From Nannobrachium achirus (taxonomy: Eukaryota; Chordata; Actinopteri; Myctophiformes; Myctophidae): a DNA stretch of 64,000 nucleotides. Shown here piece by piece: positions 1 through 17,202 of this stretch. The notes below the pieces were generated by a model. It was not told the origin of the DNA and did not search any database. It saw nothing but the letters and a program-made list of their open reading frames with translations. The position numbers and the translations under genes are program-made. The DNA lies in the NCBI GenBank assembly GCA_963921795.1, contig OY997651.1, positions 42,202,856 to 42,266,855 of the forward strand. The letters are read 5' to 3'. Positions within the stretch are counted from its first letter, which is position 1. Each line of letters begins with the position of its first letter.

Positions 1-1117
1 GCTGGCTTTTCGTAATTCTGCCCATTTAAATTATATGTACCCAATCGTGACTCTTAGACCATTGATAAGGTACATGTGAACTAGTTTGTTGAAGCTTATT
101 CGTTATGATGAGCGAGATCGCTTGACGCTTGCCGTCGCTATCACCGTACCGGCCGATCTCCGTGTCGCGCACTGCGGACAGTTGTTGAAAGCCACATTCA
201 ATATTCTCCACTGCACAAACTCCACCCCCGATAGCAAAAAGTGAATGTTTTTTTCTGGTTGGCCAGTCAGGGAGTCTCAGGGACCAATCAGAAGGCTGAC
301 AAACGGTCTATAAAAAGCTCCCCCTGACAAACGTTTCTCCTCTGTTTCTGTTGACATTTAATGTCAACATAAAGAGTGGAACAGAACAGAAATACAGCCA
401 GGGGTGTGTCTTTCTGCAAGGAAACACCCCAGCACAATACTATAGTTACTGATGTAGGGAAATGACTTCTAAAAATGTATATACATAATATTTTTAATAG
501 TCTTAAAGTTACATATAATTCCTTTAAATCATGAACGCAGCTTGTGATTACAGAGAAATTCTGCACGCACATTCCCTCTAGGACAAAGAACAAATGCCAA
601 TCTTTTCACATTGGCCTGTTATAGCACCACCAGCAGGTTAACTTTTGCCAAACTCATTTTTACAACAAAATGCCTCAAATCATGCTTGCAACGTCACATT
701 CCCATTAAAGGCCCAAGAAGACATCTCACCTATTATAGCGCCACCAGGAGGCCACAATAACATACCTGACCTGGTTTAGACCTGTGCTCGGAAGAGCACT
801 ACTTCTATTTTTTTTTTCTTTACTATTTTGATTTTTTTTTTAAATAGTTCAAATAGCTGGTCTACAGGCTCACGTGTTGATGTAGATCAGCTATTTGAAG
901 TATTTTTAAATGTTTTTCAAAATTGTAAAAGACTATAGGGGTTTAGGGTTTAGCATGGACGAAAATAGGGCCCTAAGAGTCTCCTCTAATTATTGGCTTA
1001 GGAATGCGACAAAAGAACACAACCATGAATTCAGGTCAGAAAAAAAAGTCATTTTGGGGGTGAACTATCCCTTTAAGGAATTCAGTGTTAGCTATCATGG
1101 TGTTTTTCTGCTCCTAG
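1..1117. other. Intergenic left edge with interspersed repeats
   Basis: No gene is firmly supported here. A 61-codon minus-strand ORF (26-211) with fairly GC-rich, codon-like sequence is present, but I recognise no family and give it little weight. Positions 590-800 match a repeat seen again around 2460-2640 and 9370-9620 (marked by 'gcgccaccaggaggcc'). Positions 1040-1077 resemble a terminus of a 'TTAAAGGGATAG' type fish DNA transposon, ending about 40 bp before the splice acceptor of zinc-finger gene A. Confidence 0.5.
848..899. repeat. Short hairpin repeat, copy 1
   Basis: The 19-bp arms 848-866 and 881-899 are inverted repeats with one mismatch around a loop containing CACGTG. The arm motif (TGTAGATCAGCTATTT) recurs in at least six other hairpins in the window. 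Confidence 0.7.
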
Positions 1118-3091
1118 ACATCCTGCACATGGTTGTGTGTAAAGAGGAGGTTTCTCCTGAACATGAGAGGAGCTCCAGTCTGCTCCAGGAGGAACCAGAG
1201 CCTCCACACATTAAGAAGGAACAGGAGGAACCAGAGCCTCCACACATTAAGGAGGAACAGGAGGAACCAGAGCCTCCAGACATTAAGGAGGAACAGGAGG
1301 AACCAGAGCCTCCAGACATTAAGGAGGAACAGGAGGAACCAGAGCCTCCACACATAAAAGAGGAACAGGAGGAACCAGAGCCTCCACACATTAAAGAGGA
1401 GGTTTCTCATGATCAGGAGGGGAGCTCCAGTCTGCTCCAGGAGGAACCAGAGCCTCCACACATTAAGGAGGAACAGGAGGCGCTACCTCAAAGACCAGAG
1501 GAGCCTGATGGTTCAACGTCGACATTACCAGCAGTGAAATGTGAACATGATGATAAAGACATCGCTTCGCCTGGAGTTGAAGTCGAGCTAGAATCTGACA
1601 CTGAAGTCACTGAAGACAGTGACGATTGGGAGGACACCAGTGGAGGTCAGTCAGTGTTAAAAACAGGAACAGGACTAATGTGTGGGGGACAGAAAATGTG
1701 AGTTGGAATCAAAGAGGTCGATGAAAAATATAATTAAATCAGTAATATTAAAAGGAAAACCGTAATTGTCTCTACCAGGCCGAAGGCATGGGGAGACTAT
1801 GATTTGTCCCCTGACCGTCTGTCCGCGTGTCCGTCCGTCTATTACTAGCTGATCTCGGGGCCGTTGACCCAAGATGCCACACTCCCTGGATGCCAATTCG
1901 GAATCTCTGCCCCACAATTTTTACATTGACCTGTTCTAGCGCCACCATGAGGCAGATTTTTGCTAAACTTATTTTTGGACATTACTCCTACAGATTTTGT
2001 CTAAGAATCACTCAATGTGATCAACATAAATGTGTTTGATTTTCCATATTCCATTCAGATTGTCTGAGATTGGCTTCCAGCGTGTGATTTTGATTATGTC
2101 ACTTAAAAATGCTCAAATCAGCCTCATGGTGGCGTTATAACAGGCCGATTTGTGTCTTTACCTATAACTCCACCAATCAGTGTAAAACTATGTATGCACA
2201 CTCCCCAGACCTATGTAAAACACATTCTTTGAAATTACTCCTTCAGATTTTATCCAAAAATCAAGCAAATCAGTACACAGTATCTCTATAGTAATGTGAT
2301 CCAGACGGATTTGTCAGATATTTCATATTCTATCCTGGTTGGATTCCAAAGTTTGCAGGATTGGTTAGTTTTGAACACAATGCCTCAAATCGCAGCCAGC
2401 GATTTGTGTGACATTTGGCACGCACATTCCCACTAGGTCGAGGACAAATGCCACCCATTTCACATTTGCCTGTTATAGTGCCACCAGCTGGTCAACCTTT
2501 GCATAACGCAATACCTCAAATCATGCATGCAGTGTCCGATTGCAGTGAAAGGCCCAAGAACACATGGCCATTTATAGCGCCACCAGGAGGCCACAATACC
2601 TGATCTGGTGGAGACCTGTGCCCGGAAGAGCACTAGCCTGGAACCAGACCAATCCGCCTGGGCAAAAAAACCTGCCCTTGGCGAATATGGGTCTGGCCCC
2701 GCTCAATTGTGAATCCGTTTCCTCTCCCCCAATATTTGGGGGAACCAATCGGTGCCATAGCATTGGTCCGAAGGTTCATTAGTCAGAAGGTTCATTAGTC
2801 AGAATTTGTTAAGAATATTATGCCTAACCCTAACCCTGACCCTAACCTCAGTAACCCTATCTAAATTCGAACTAATGAACCTTCTGACTTATGGGCAGTC
2901 CCCAACCAATCAGGGCCCAGCATTGGTCTGGTCTAACCAATCGTGTCCAGAGCAATTTTTTCAACCCACCCCTTGGAAATGAAAATTCTGCCCGTGAGTC
3001 CAGACTAATATCCGATACGCAGTGAGGAATTAGTATGAGCAACGCCAGGCTAGAAGAGCACTGCTTCTAGTTGTTTTAACCTGCCTGCCTG

Positions 3092-3156
<65 letters not shown>

Positions 3157-3867
3157 GTCTCTCTCTCAGGAGACACCGGAGGAAAACCTTTTTCCTGTAA
3201 ACATTGTGACAAGAGTTTCAATTATTCATCTCTCCTGAAAAACCACATGAGTGTTCACACTGGAGAAAAACCTTTCCACTGTAAACATTGTGACAAGAAT
3301 TTCAGTCGGTCATCTAACCTGAAGAGACACCAGCTTGTTCACACTGGAGAGAAACCTTTTCAGTGTAAACATTGTGACAAGAGTTTCAGTCGTTGTTCTA
3401 GCCTGAAGAAACACCAGCATGTGCACACAGGAGAAAGACCTTACCAATGTGAACATTGTGACAAGAGTTTCTGTGGGTCATCCATCCTGAAGATCCACCA
3501 GCGTATCCACACTGGAGAAAAACCTTTCCACTGTAAACATTGTGACAAAAGTTTTAATCAGTCATCTGATCGGAAGAAACATCAGCGCGTTCACACAGGA
3601 GAAAAACCTTTTAATTGTGAACATTGTGACAAGCGTTTCAGTCAGTGTTCTAGCCTGAAGACACACCAGCTTGTTCACACTGGAGAAAAACCTTACCACT
3701 GTAAACACTGTGACAAGAGTTTCAGTCATTGTTCTAGCCTGAAGAAACACCAGCATGTGCACACAGGAGAAAGACCTTACCAATGTGAACATTGTGACAA
3801 GAGTTTCCGTGGGTCATCTAGCCTGAAGATCCACCAGCGTATCCACACTGGAGAAAAACCTGGTTGA
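1118..3867 (+). CDS. C2H2 zinc-finger protein A (two 3' coding exons)
   Basis: A likely nuclear DNA-binding protein. Exon 1118-1645 follows the acceptor 'ctgctcctag' and encodes an acidic, Pro/Glu-rich linker that begins ILHMVVCKEE and ends DDWEDTSG. Exon 3170-3867 follows a long CT tract ending in CAG and encodes eight C2H2 fingers joined by TGEKP linkers (C-x2-C-x12-H-x3-H). The donor is the unusual GTCAGT after 1645; joining in phase 1 gives [10 protein letters not shown] and keeps the frame. The protein ends HTGEKPG; the sequence after the stop resembles a decayed ninth finger. No first coding exon was found; the duplication starts downstream of the exon that gene B has at 7933-8034, so A either lacks it or has it outside the window. 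The DNA target is unknown. Confidence 0.8.
1189..1398 (+). repeat. In-frame 36-bp coding minisatellite
   Basis: About six tandem 36-bp units encode the 12-residue repeat EEPEPPHIKEEQ in the linker exon of gene A. Gene B has one unit at the matching place, so the array expanded or contracted after the duplication. The unit length keeps the reading frame open. Confidence 0.9.
1646..3169 (+). other. Intron of zinc-finger gene A, repeat-filled
   Basis: The intron contains several fish repeats (blocks around 1760-2040, 2110-2400 and 2410-2640 also seen at 8800-9620 in unit B), the telomere-cored foldback at 2783-2887 and a CT microsatellite at about 3093-3168 that serves as the polypyrimidine tract. 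Confidence 0.7.
2783..2887. repeat. Foldback element with telomere-like core, copy 1
   Basis: The arms 2783-2804 and 2866-2887 are 22-bp inverted repeats (20 of 22 match). Between them lie degenerate CCCTAA units (about 2822-2856). Confidence 0.7.
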
Positions 3868-3913
3868 TGTCACCAGTGTAATAAGTGTTTCAGTGTTGCC
3901 AGTGTACACATTG

Positions 3914-4402
3914 CAGGGTTCCCACGGTCATGAAATTCCTAGAAACATTTTGAAATTAGAAAAATATTTTCCAGCATTGGAAAAGTTTTGGAATTGATCA
4001 AAGGGTCCTGGAAAAAATAGCTATGCATTGTCTTTGGTTATTGATTTTGTAAATACCTCTGAAATGACAAATTAAACCGATCTACATGCAAACCGATCTA
4101 CATGCAAACCGATCTAGTGAGCATGTAGATCTGCTATTTTCACAATAGAACAGTGTTATGAAAAATTCCTTAACTCTTGGTGCTCGTCAGGGTGTCGGGG
4201 TCCCCAGTTAAAATATGATTATTTCGGGGGTCATGGCCTGAAAAGGTTGAGAACCACTGGCATACACTACCTGTCTTTGGGCATTGCGCATAGGAGTAAG
4301 CGACCTGTTATTGAGCTGAATTATTGTTATATAGTCCTGGAAATTGGGTTAAATATTCTGGAAAAGTTTTGGAAGTTAATTGGTAAAAATGTGTGGGAAC
4401 GC
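3914..4402. mobile_element. hAT-like non-autonomous transposon insertion
   Basis: It starts CAGGGTTCCCACG and ends with the partly decayed inverse (GTGGGAACGC). It is absent from the same place in unit B, where 'gccagtgtacacattgtgac' is uninterrupted. Flanks 'acacattg' and 'tatcattg' fit an 8-bp target duplication with two changes. Its interior (to about 4259) includes the 3' part of another hAT family ending GGTTGAGAACCACTG, so insertions are nested. Confidence 0.65.
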
Positions 4403-4415
4403 TATCATTGTGACT

Positions 4416-4610
4416 TTTTTTTTATATTTGTTTTTGGGCTTTTATGCCAATATTGATAGGACAGTAGACTGACAGGAAATGGGGGGAGAGATGGTGAGTG
4501 ACACGCGGCAAAGATCGTTCGGATCGGGAATCGAACCGCCGCCAGGCATCCATGCCTAGTGGCTGTGCCCTAAGTGGTTTGCGCCTGGACCAGTAGCCCA
4601 GCGGGAGCCT
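4416..4610 (-). mobile_element. tRNA-derived SINE, unit A
   Basis: Minus-strand SINE with a B-box-like GGTTCGATTCC and an A-rich 3' end. The same family is at 12643-12836 and 32248-32431. It predates the A/B duplication because both units carry it at the same site. Confidence 0.75.
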
Positions 4611-4800
4611 GTACACAAGACACCAGTTTATTCACACCAAGGGAAACACACGTTCTACTATAAACACTGAGAGGATCAAATTAAACAACCTGTATGTTGG
4701 TAGGGGGGAGGTGGATAGAAAAGCAGAAATATTATGGATATTCATTCACACTGCTTCTGTCAACAGAGGCCTCTGTAGCTCTTCATTTCCTCTATGCGCA

Positions 4801-4812
4801 TGCACGCACGCA

Positions 4813-4851
<39 letters not shown>
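4801..4851. repeat. CA microsatellite
   Basis: A (CACG)n/(CA)n tract, matched by 13062-13126 in unit B. Confidence 0.9.
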
Positions 4852-5140
4852 TAATATATAAACGTAGCCATTTCTGCAGACAGGACTGATGAAATAGGAT
4901 TGTAGTGGGTTTGTTTTACATCTTGCTTATACCATTTTAGGTCAGCCTGGCCAAGTTCAAATCATCCAACTGTTGTATTTCCTGTTTACTAGAACATTCT
5001 GGCACAAATACCAAACTCAACTCAAACTCAAATTGTTGTCTTCTCCATGACTTCATTAAATATTTCTTTTACGATATTTTCTATGAATATTTTCTTTTAC
5101 ACAATGCATTGGGAGCTTGTAGTTTGGCTATTTTCAAACA

Positions 5141-7588
5141 CAATTCAATTCAAAGGAGCATTATTGGCATGAGAAAACATGCATTTACATTGCCAAAGCA
5201 AGTGTCAAAATATAATAAAAACTGTTGAAAACGTATTTACAGTTGGAGGGGGTATTGTGTAAATTGAGCTATGGGTAAACCACTTTTTGGAACAAATATC
5301 AGCATAAATGTTTCTCTTAATACGATTTAAATAATATACAAAGAAATACTCAGATTTAAAATACGTTTAAAGGTAGCAGCTCAGCTCTGTTTAAACTGTA
5401 TACAGTAAATGTCGCTCAATGGTGTACTGTTGGAAGCTATTAAAATCACCACTAGGGTGCAGCATTACCCCATTGATACACTCAACTTGATCAGCACATA
5501 GACATAGCAGCGAATGCGGTATCTAGCTTTTTATATCTGTGGATCACCTGCCATTAAAAACTACCCATGCTGGCTTGTGGGAGCAGTCACCCTACATTAT
5601 AATTCATTGGGGAGTTTTTGTTTTGTTGAAAACAATATAATGTTTCCTGTTTATGACCTAAACCAGCATTTCTGGTACTTCTACAGAGAACTTTGGAGTA
5701 GTGTACTGTGTTAAACCTAACCTCGCCTACCAGGCTTTCTCCCGGGAGAGAGCCTGGTGTTCGTTCACAACAGACCGTTTGGTTTCCGCCTAAAGCGCGG
5801 AAACCACTAGAAGAAGCGGCGTCGCTTTGATTTGGTTCCCACCGTTTGTTTCCCCAATCCCTATTAAAATGCTCGAGTAGCCTAGTGTGGTTTTGCCGGT
5901 CGCTAGAAGTTGGACTAAAACATGCATATACCAAACTAATTTTTCAAAAGCAAAACTACTCCGCATCGAGGAGTTTATTAGGTAGGCCATAAAAGTATGT
6001 CCTTGAGCGCAGGGGAATTATTTTGGGTTAAAACTGTTTCCGGTGGATATTTCTGGCCAAATTGTAGTCCTTGAGTACTACAACATGACGTTTTGTGGTT
6101 TCCGCTCCAGACCGGTTACAAACCCGAAAGGTGAAGTGATCCCAGACTATGTTAAACCCGGACGAGATAGAGTGAAGGACGGGGACCGTTTCCACTTTCC
6201 GCTCCTCTCGTAAACAGAGCAGAGAGCCAACCTACTCTATGGAGCCAACCATATAGTTATAATAAGAGGAGCCAACGAACAAGACGAAATTTGAGTTGTA
6301 AATAAAACAATAGAGATTTTCACTCGCAAACCTTGTGTAACTTGTGTGTCGGAGAGTCGTTGCACAACAGTCTACTGTCAAGAGTGGCGTAACAGGCTGG
6401 CTCCTCTTTGTGAAATCGGGAGGAATATATTTTCCACAAGAAGCTCATGAAGCTTTAAAGCAGTGGAGACTAGAATCCTTACTTTAGAGCTGCGTTAAAG
6501 TGTGTTTTACTAGCAGGATACATTCTTGGAGAAGGTATGTTGTTTTTGTTGTTGTTTTGTTTATATAGATTAGGAATGTAACTTGTATTAAGTCGATCAA
6601 TCAATCAAAACTTGGAAGGAAACTTTCTTCTTATTGCACACCAGAAAAGATTCTGTACAATGTCAGAAGAAAACCTGAATTGTTTCAAAAGATTTAGCAG
6701 GATTATTTGGACTGTCTGCCCACTATATCCCCTACAGGTTGACTTAAGTGTTTTCAGATGATCTGAGAGTTCTGTCAACGTTCTGTGGAAAAGTATAATG
6801 TCTTGATATAGAGTATAATGTCTTGATATAGAGTAAGAGTGTAGTGGTGGGCCATTCGGGGAAAGGGGCGGGGGGTGGGTTCGGGAGGATTGGGTTTTTT
6901 CTGTCTTTTTTTGGAGCTGTGTGGAACACAAGCTCCCTATACGTGGCCGTGTGTGTGGGTCTCCGTCCGTCCGTCCGTGTCTGTATGTAGCCTAAACTTC
7001 GGCACGCTACTAGTCCCGCACCATTTACGCCACCCCCGCAATATATACATCAAAACGTGCGGCTCGGCCGGGAATGGTGTGCTAGTAACTTTCTTTCCGA
7101 TCCGCCTTACAATGGCGACATAATCGGCAAAAAACGACGCTGAATTGTCCCCATTGACTTATAATGGGACAATGCAAGACATCACATTCAAGTATTTTTC
7201 TCTCGCAAAGCATAGGAGCTACAGTTTCAAACCTCGGAGAGGAGATTCATAATGATTTTAAGAATGAATCGAAAAATAATTACATCACTCGGCCTCCTGG
7301 TGGCGCTATAACGGCCCACTTTGCGTTTTGCCCCGTAACTCTTGAACCGTAGATCGGAAAATTAAAATTCTTTTTTCCCTGGATTCCTTGGGTCAAGACG
7401 CATCTCCCCATATAGGCCACGCCCATTTGCGCCAGGATAGATTTTCCGCCATCTTGAATTTTCTCCAAAACACACTTTTTGCTCCTTTTCCTACATATTT
7501 TCTTCAAATGTCACAAAAATCGGTACACATGATCCTGGGTGACCAGAGAGGTGCTGTTGAGTCTAGCCTGCCCTGAGCATCAACTGCA

Positions 7589-7640
<52 letters not shown>

Positions 7641-7932
7641 CTCCACTTCGAACAGAGGTTCGATTTTTGTTATCTTTTCTGTCTTTAAAAAAAAAAAAAA
7701 AAAGAGTGATACATTTTTGATGGTATTTGTATAATGATTGATATTTGTTAATAAACACATCTTAAAAAAAAAAAAACTTGGAAGGAAAGGTTATTTCACT
7801 ATGACATAGTTGTAGAAACTAAGGAACTAATTAAAAGCATATAGGCTACTTTCACCTTATTCACTTTAGAAGACCATCATTTGCATATTCTTGATGCTAA
7901 ATTAAAGTCCTTGTTTTATTGCTTCATTTCAG
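5141..7932. other. Region upstream of zinc-finger gene B
   Basis: No coding exon is certain. The stretch 5990-6310 has CG-bearing, promoter-like sequence, and 6400-6535 ends in a good donor (GAGAAG then GTATGT), so it could be a 5' untranslated exon of gene B; this is a guess from layout. Positions 6930-7560 hold a degenerate dispersed repeat, 7591-7638 an AC microsatellite, and about 7640-7672 a fragment related to the end of the CArG-box repeat family. Confidence 0.4.
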
Positions 7933-12590
<4,658 letters not shown>

Positions 12591-12642
12591 TGTCACCAGT
12601 GTATCAAGTGTTTCAGTGTTGCCAGTGTACACATTGTGACTT

Positions 12643-12836
12643 TTTTTAAAGATTTGTTTTGGGGCTTTTATGCCTTTATTGATAGGACAGTAGACTGACA
12701 GGAAATGGGGGGAGAGATGGGGAGTGACACGCGGCAAAGATCGTTCGGATCGGGAATCGAACCGCCGCCAGGCATCCATGCCTATGTGGCTGTGCCCTAA
12801 GTGGTTTGCGCCTGGACCAGTAGCCCAGCGGGAGCC
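12643..12836 (-). mobile_element. tRNA-derived SINE with target duplication, unit B
   Basis: A 194-bp SINE flanked by an exact 17-bp target duplication (12626-12642 and 12837-12853, 'tgtacacattgtgactt'). B-box-like GGTTCGATTCC on the minus strand. It sits just after the finger exon stop. Confidence 0.9.
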
Positions 12837-13061
12837 TGTACACATTGTGACTTGAGTTTTCGGTAGTTGTAGTAATTTCAAAAAGACACAAGTTTATTCA
12901 CACCAAGGGAAACACACGTTCTACTATAAACACTGAGAGGATAAAATTAAACAACCTGTATGTTGGTAGGGGGGAGGTGGATAGAAAAGCAGAAATATTA
13001 TGGATATTCATTCACACTGCTTCTGTCAACAGAGGCCTCTGTAGCTCTTCATTTCCTCTAC

Positions 13062-13076
13062 GCGCACGCACGCGCG

Positions 13077-13126
<50 letters not shown>
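13062..13126. repeat. (CG)n(CA)n microsatellite
   Basis: Alternating CG then CA dinucleotides, equivalent to 4801-4851 of unit A. Confidence 0.9.
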
Positions 13127-13127
<1 letters not shown>

Positions 13128-13370
13128 TAATATATAAACGTGTAAAACAAACCCACAATCCTATTTCAGCCTGGCCCAGTTCAAATCATCCAACTGTTGT
13201 ATTTCCTGTTTACTAGAACATTCTGGCAAAATAACCAAACTCAACTCAAACTCAAATTGTTGTCTTCTCCATGACCATGACTTCATTAAATATTTCTTTT
13301 ACGATATTTTCTATGAATGTTTTCTTTTACACAATGCATTGGGAGCTTGTAGATCGGCTATTTTCAAATG

Positions 13371-13719
13371 GACGAAGGGCTGAAGTTGTTAATGTACAGT
13401 ATGTTTTTTCATAATAATCAATATAAAGTAAACTAGTAACTAAAGTTTTCAAATAATTGTAGTGGAGTAAAAGTACAATGTTTGGATCCGAGTTGTAGAT
13501 AAAAGTATTGAAAATTGGAATTACTAATAGTAATTTAGTTAGTTAGGCCTGGTGGGTATGTGCATGCACAATTTGCGTGCACAATTTGATCAAAATTACA
13601 CGCTGTGTTCATGATTTGAGGCATTTTGTTCAAAGCGGAGCAATCCGGCAAACTTTGGAAGCCAATCTTAGCCAATCAGGATGGATATGGTAAATCAAAC
13701 ATTCATGTTAGTAAAGTAC
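13371..13719. other. Interrupted hAT-like repeat and flank
   Basis: 13440-13525 matches a 'gtggagtaaaagtacaat' fish repeat that is also seen at 61760-61900. Its continuation ('acaagtacaaataactc') appears only after 15345, so the element was split by later insertions, including the LTR at 13720-15344. Confidence 0.55.
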
Positions 13720-15344
13720 TGTAATGAGCTCCGAGTTACTGAATGCCCCTTCACCTCTTAGGGCAAACCCCGACGCCGTCCGGAACCCTCCTCAGGTCCT
13801 AAGCCCAAGAAGTTACCAGATCTTTTTTAACAAAACACTATCACTAACACTACACTATACCTTTAAGTTAACACAAACAGGTGTTATAACCTTTCTCATT
13901 TGCATAAACCTACTATTACACATATACATATACATATTTACATATTTACATTACATATACTTATTTAACACTAACATAAATACACTTCTCTGAATAAAAG
14001 CTGAGCTATCAATGAGACCCTCTTTAACTGGTGAATATTATTACTTTCTGCAGCAACTATTTATTTTAGAGACCAGGATATGCACCTTACTTTAGAAATG
14101 TAGACCTTAGGTCTGAATGGAGAATGCAAAACCACAAAGACAATGAAAGTATGAGTCTGTCCAACCTTGTAGCTCTCACCAAGGGCTGTTTATGGAGAGA
14201 GGCAGCTCGACTTTATTAGTACAAAGAGCCCACTGCGGACAAACTGTCCGTCCGGTTAGGGTGAAGGGATTTGTACTTTATTGTCCGCCGAGCATACCCA
14301 ACTGACACCTGCCCGCGCAGTGTCAGCCTCTGAAAAGGTGAAAGACTTTTAACTTAAGAAAACACTCTTGTTGATTCTTACCAAAAGTCTAATTCAGCTC
14401 CACAGCCAGAAGTTACTTCGAGTGCCCTGGAGGTGTTCAAAACCTCTCTCCCATGAGTGCGGCTTTCCCCGTAGGGAAAGGGGAAAAAGTCAAACCTTAA
14501 AAAGTTGTAAACTCTTAAAAAATGACTTCAGACAGACACCAGATAAAAGTGAATAATAAAAAAGCTTTAGTGGTAAAAACAGTTACAAAATATAAAATCA
14601 CCAATACAGTAATTGGCAATGAAAATAATAAAGAGAAGTACATTATAAGTACTTGACTAAAAACAGAGAATCTAACAGAGTCAAAATCTCTCTAAGTAGA
14701 CAAGAACAAGTGGTGCAAAAATTGCACTAAGTACAAAAAGGTAGGCTTCCTTCCAGCCCCCGAAGGGGCTGGAGGTAGCTGCAACAACTCTCTCACTCTA
14801 AGACAACTGGTGCTCTGGGGCACTGAGACACGCTCTTTTATAGGGCGTTGCGCTGCATCATCTCAATAGGAATACACACACAGAACTTCAGTTTAGCACA
14901 CACACAATGGCACGCGCTCACGCACATTCACGTGCGCTCTCATGCACAGTCTGACGTAATCGAGACGGTCAAGGTGAGACCAAACTGGGAGTCGTCCGTT
15001 CTCACGTCAGAAGTCTCTGGGAAACCCGCTCTCCCCCAGAATGTCATATCTCATTGACGGATAAGAGATAACAGCACGGCCCGAACGTTAGGGAGGGACG
15101 GGCACCTGTCTCACTCACGCTCAGTCCAAGGTTGGTTTCCCAGACAGAGAAAAGATAACAGCTCTTTAGCGTGGCCAGCTGCGTTAAGGAGTCACCCTAG
15201 TTCAAGGCCATCTTGTCTGGATGCACGAACACAGAGCAGCTTTGTCAGCAGCCTGTCTTTCTCTCTCTATTCAGTAGATACAGGGCATAGGAATTCAAAG
15301 GACAGGGTGCCATATACTTGGGGTCACAGGCGGGACCCCTAACA
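13720..15344 (-). mobile_element. Solo LTR of an endogenous retrovirus-like element
   Basis: A 1,625-bp block with TG...CA ends (on the minus strand it starts TGTTAGGGG and ends CTCATTACA) and an exact 5-bp target duplication AGTAC at 13715-13719 and 15345-15349. On the minus strand it has a TATA box (CCTATAAAAG, near 14835-14845) and possible AATAAA signals downstream (near 14275). No gag, pol or env reading frame is attached, so I read it as a solo LTR. The retroviral class is not determined. Confidence 0.75.
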
Positions 15345-16410
15345 AGTACAAATAACTCAAAAGTGTACTTGAAGACATAACGGCTTTTGGGAAAACAAAT
15401 ATCAGCATTTATTTTTCTGTCAATACGATTTAAATAATGTACAAAAAAAGACTCCCATATAAACTGAGCTAATAAAGTCTTCCCTTTAATAATTGAGTAG
15501 CCAATTTTACACCTTTTCCCCACAATAGAATAATTACAGTATGTCAATTAATTCACTATTGTACACACATATTCTCTGTTGTAACCAGTGGTGTATTCTA
15601 GATTTATTTTGAGGGCATACGCTCCGCGGCTATTCGCGTGGCCAGGACATCCGCCAGTGCATAATTCCTATCAAATACGCTACTTTGAAAGGTTCACAAG
15701 ACGCTATTCATTCATATATCATTTGCCGACAGCAGACGCTGTATACATGCGTTACAGGTAGAACACAGCACTAGTTGTAACTTGACTCACCTGCCAGTGA
15801 GGAGCCCCACCGGGAGGACGTAGAGCCTTCGTTTTACTCCTTCTGCCAAACACTCCCTGCTGACAGATGTCCGTTTTCGTGGGTAGGATTTATGTTGGTT
15901 GAAATCAGGTGATATTCTATGCCAGATCTGACTAGTCATGGTTTGACTTGATCTGGTCCCAATCGAGACATCACTGATTGATTGGTCCAGGTCCTGACCG
16001 CGCTTGCTGGGTTCATTCAATGTGTTCACTTCTTCCCTAGTAGGATACTGCAGGTGTAATGCAGGTCATCATCAGTGTTGTCTTTTCATGAAATGTAAAC
16101 ATAAAATAACCTTAATATTTATTATTATTAATATAAAGGAACAACGACTGTCAAGAGTCAATTTATTAAACAAGTATTACTTCCACTTCCACACATCATC
16201 ATACCGGTGAAGAATGAGAATAATATCATTTGGATATGCAATGAAAACAATAATGGTATGAGTGAGGACATAATAAATGTAATAATGAATATAAACAATG
16301 ATTGATTTGAATTAACACACAAGTGTCTAAGCAACATTCTGACCCATTTTGAGTCTCGAATGTTTCCCTTCCGTGACTTTTCCTAAATATTCAAACAATT
16401 AAAAAAAAAA
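15345..16410. other. Intergenic, one possible minus exon
   Basis: It continues the split repeat (to about 15620). A minus-strand ORF of 80 codons (15787-16029) runs into a good donor (GGCAG then GTGAGT), so it could be an exon, but I recognise no family. The rest is AT-rich with no gene signal. Confidence 0.3.
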
Positions 16411-17200
16411 TCAAACCTCGGTTCGAAGTGAAGCGGTGAATCTTAGTATAGAATTGTCTGGAGAGCCGGTATGACAGCCGGTATAATAGGTTTTTAAAAA
16501 ATATATAAAAAGTCCTGCTTGCTGGTCTCTTAGTTGTTTGTCAACTGCATCCCTCTATAATTATTTCAGTTTCTGTTATCTTTGTGGCCTACTAAATGTT
16601 TCAACTTCTGCTAGATTTTCAATGTATTTACTCTTGTCTGCCTTAATGCTCCTTTTTACCATTCTGTTAGCATCTGTATATTCTTATTGTGCCTTTGCTT
16701 TTGCTCTTATGCGGCTATTTGTCATGCAATAGGTGAGACCTATTGCATGTACAAGACAGATAAACCCTGAAGGCCAAATTTTCATGTGAAGCTTGACCAA
16801 TCCTCAAAGTATCCATTCATCTGCCCGGGAGGGACACCGCACACATATTCTGGACGTACAGGACATATAAAGCCTATTCATTCTGAACTGAAATGACCAT
16901 ATATGGACATGGGACACACATTTTTCTTTTTGAAAATGCCTATTCATTCTGGACTATTTTGCTCTTACAGGACAGCAAAAACCTGTTCATTCTGGCCTGG
17001 AGTGACCATATATGGACATGAGGTGACATACATTGTGTTTTTGAAAAACCCTGTTCATTTTGGACTGAGTTCACCATATATGGTAATTAAACGGACATTC
17101 TGTTTTTGAAAAAGCCTGTTCATTCTGGACTGAAATGACCATATATGGGCGTGATACACACAAAGCCATTCATTGGAAGCGGTTTTCACCGCTTCAAAAA
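16411..17200 (+). mobile_element. CArG-box repeat family, copy 2
   Basis: It starts TCAAACCTCGGTTCGAAGTG and ends with the hairpin GAAGCGGTTTTCACCGCTTC. Perfect CCATATATGG is at 16897, 17006, 17074 and 17139. The 16500-16740 part is an AT-rich stretch not shared with the other copies. Confidence 0.75.
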
Positions 17201-17202
17201 GA

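Larger units (their letters stand above)
975..5140 (+). repeat. Tandem duplication unit A (zinc-finger gene)
   Basis: Sequence from about 975 to 5140 aligns in order with 8235-13370: linker exon, intronic repeats, CT-rich acceptor tract, finger exon, SINE, CA repeat and flank. The right ends both stop after 'acaatgcattgggagctt'. Unit B is longer mainly because its intron holds extra repeats (about 9700-11810). Confidence 0.85.

Noticed and set aside
1-211. 61-codon minus ORF at the left edge
   Set aside because: Too short and without recognisable family or splice context; mentioned only in the description of the region.
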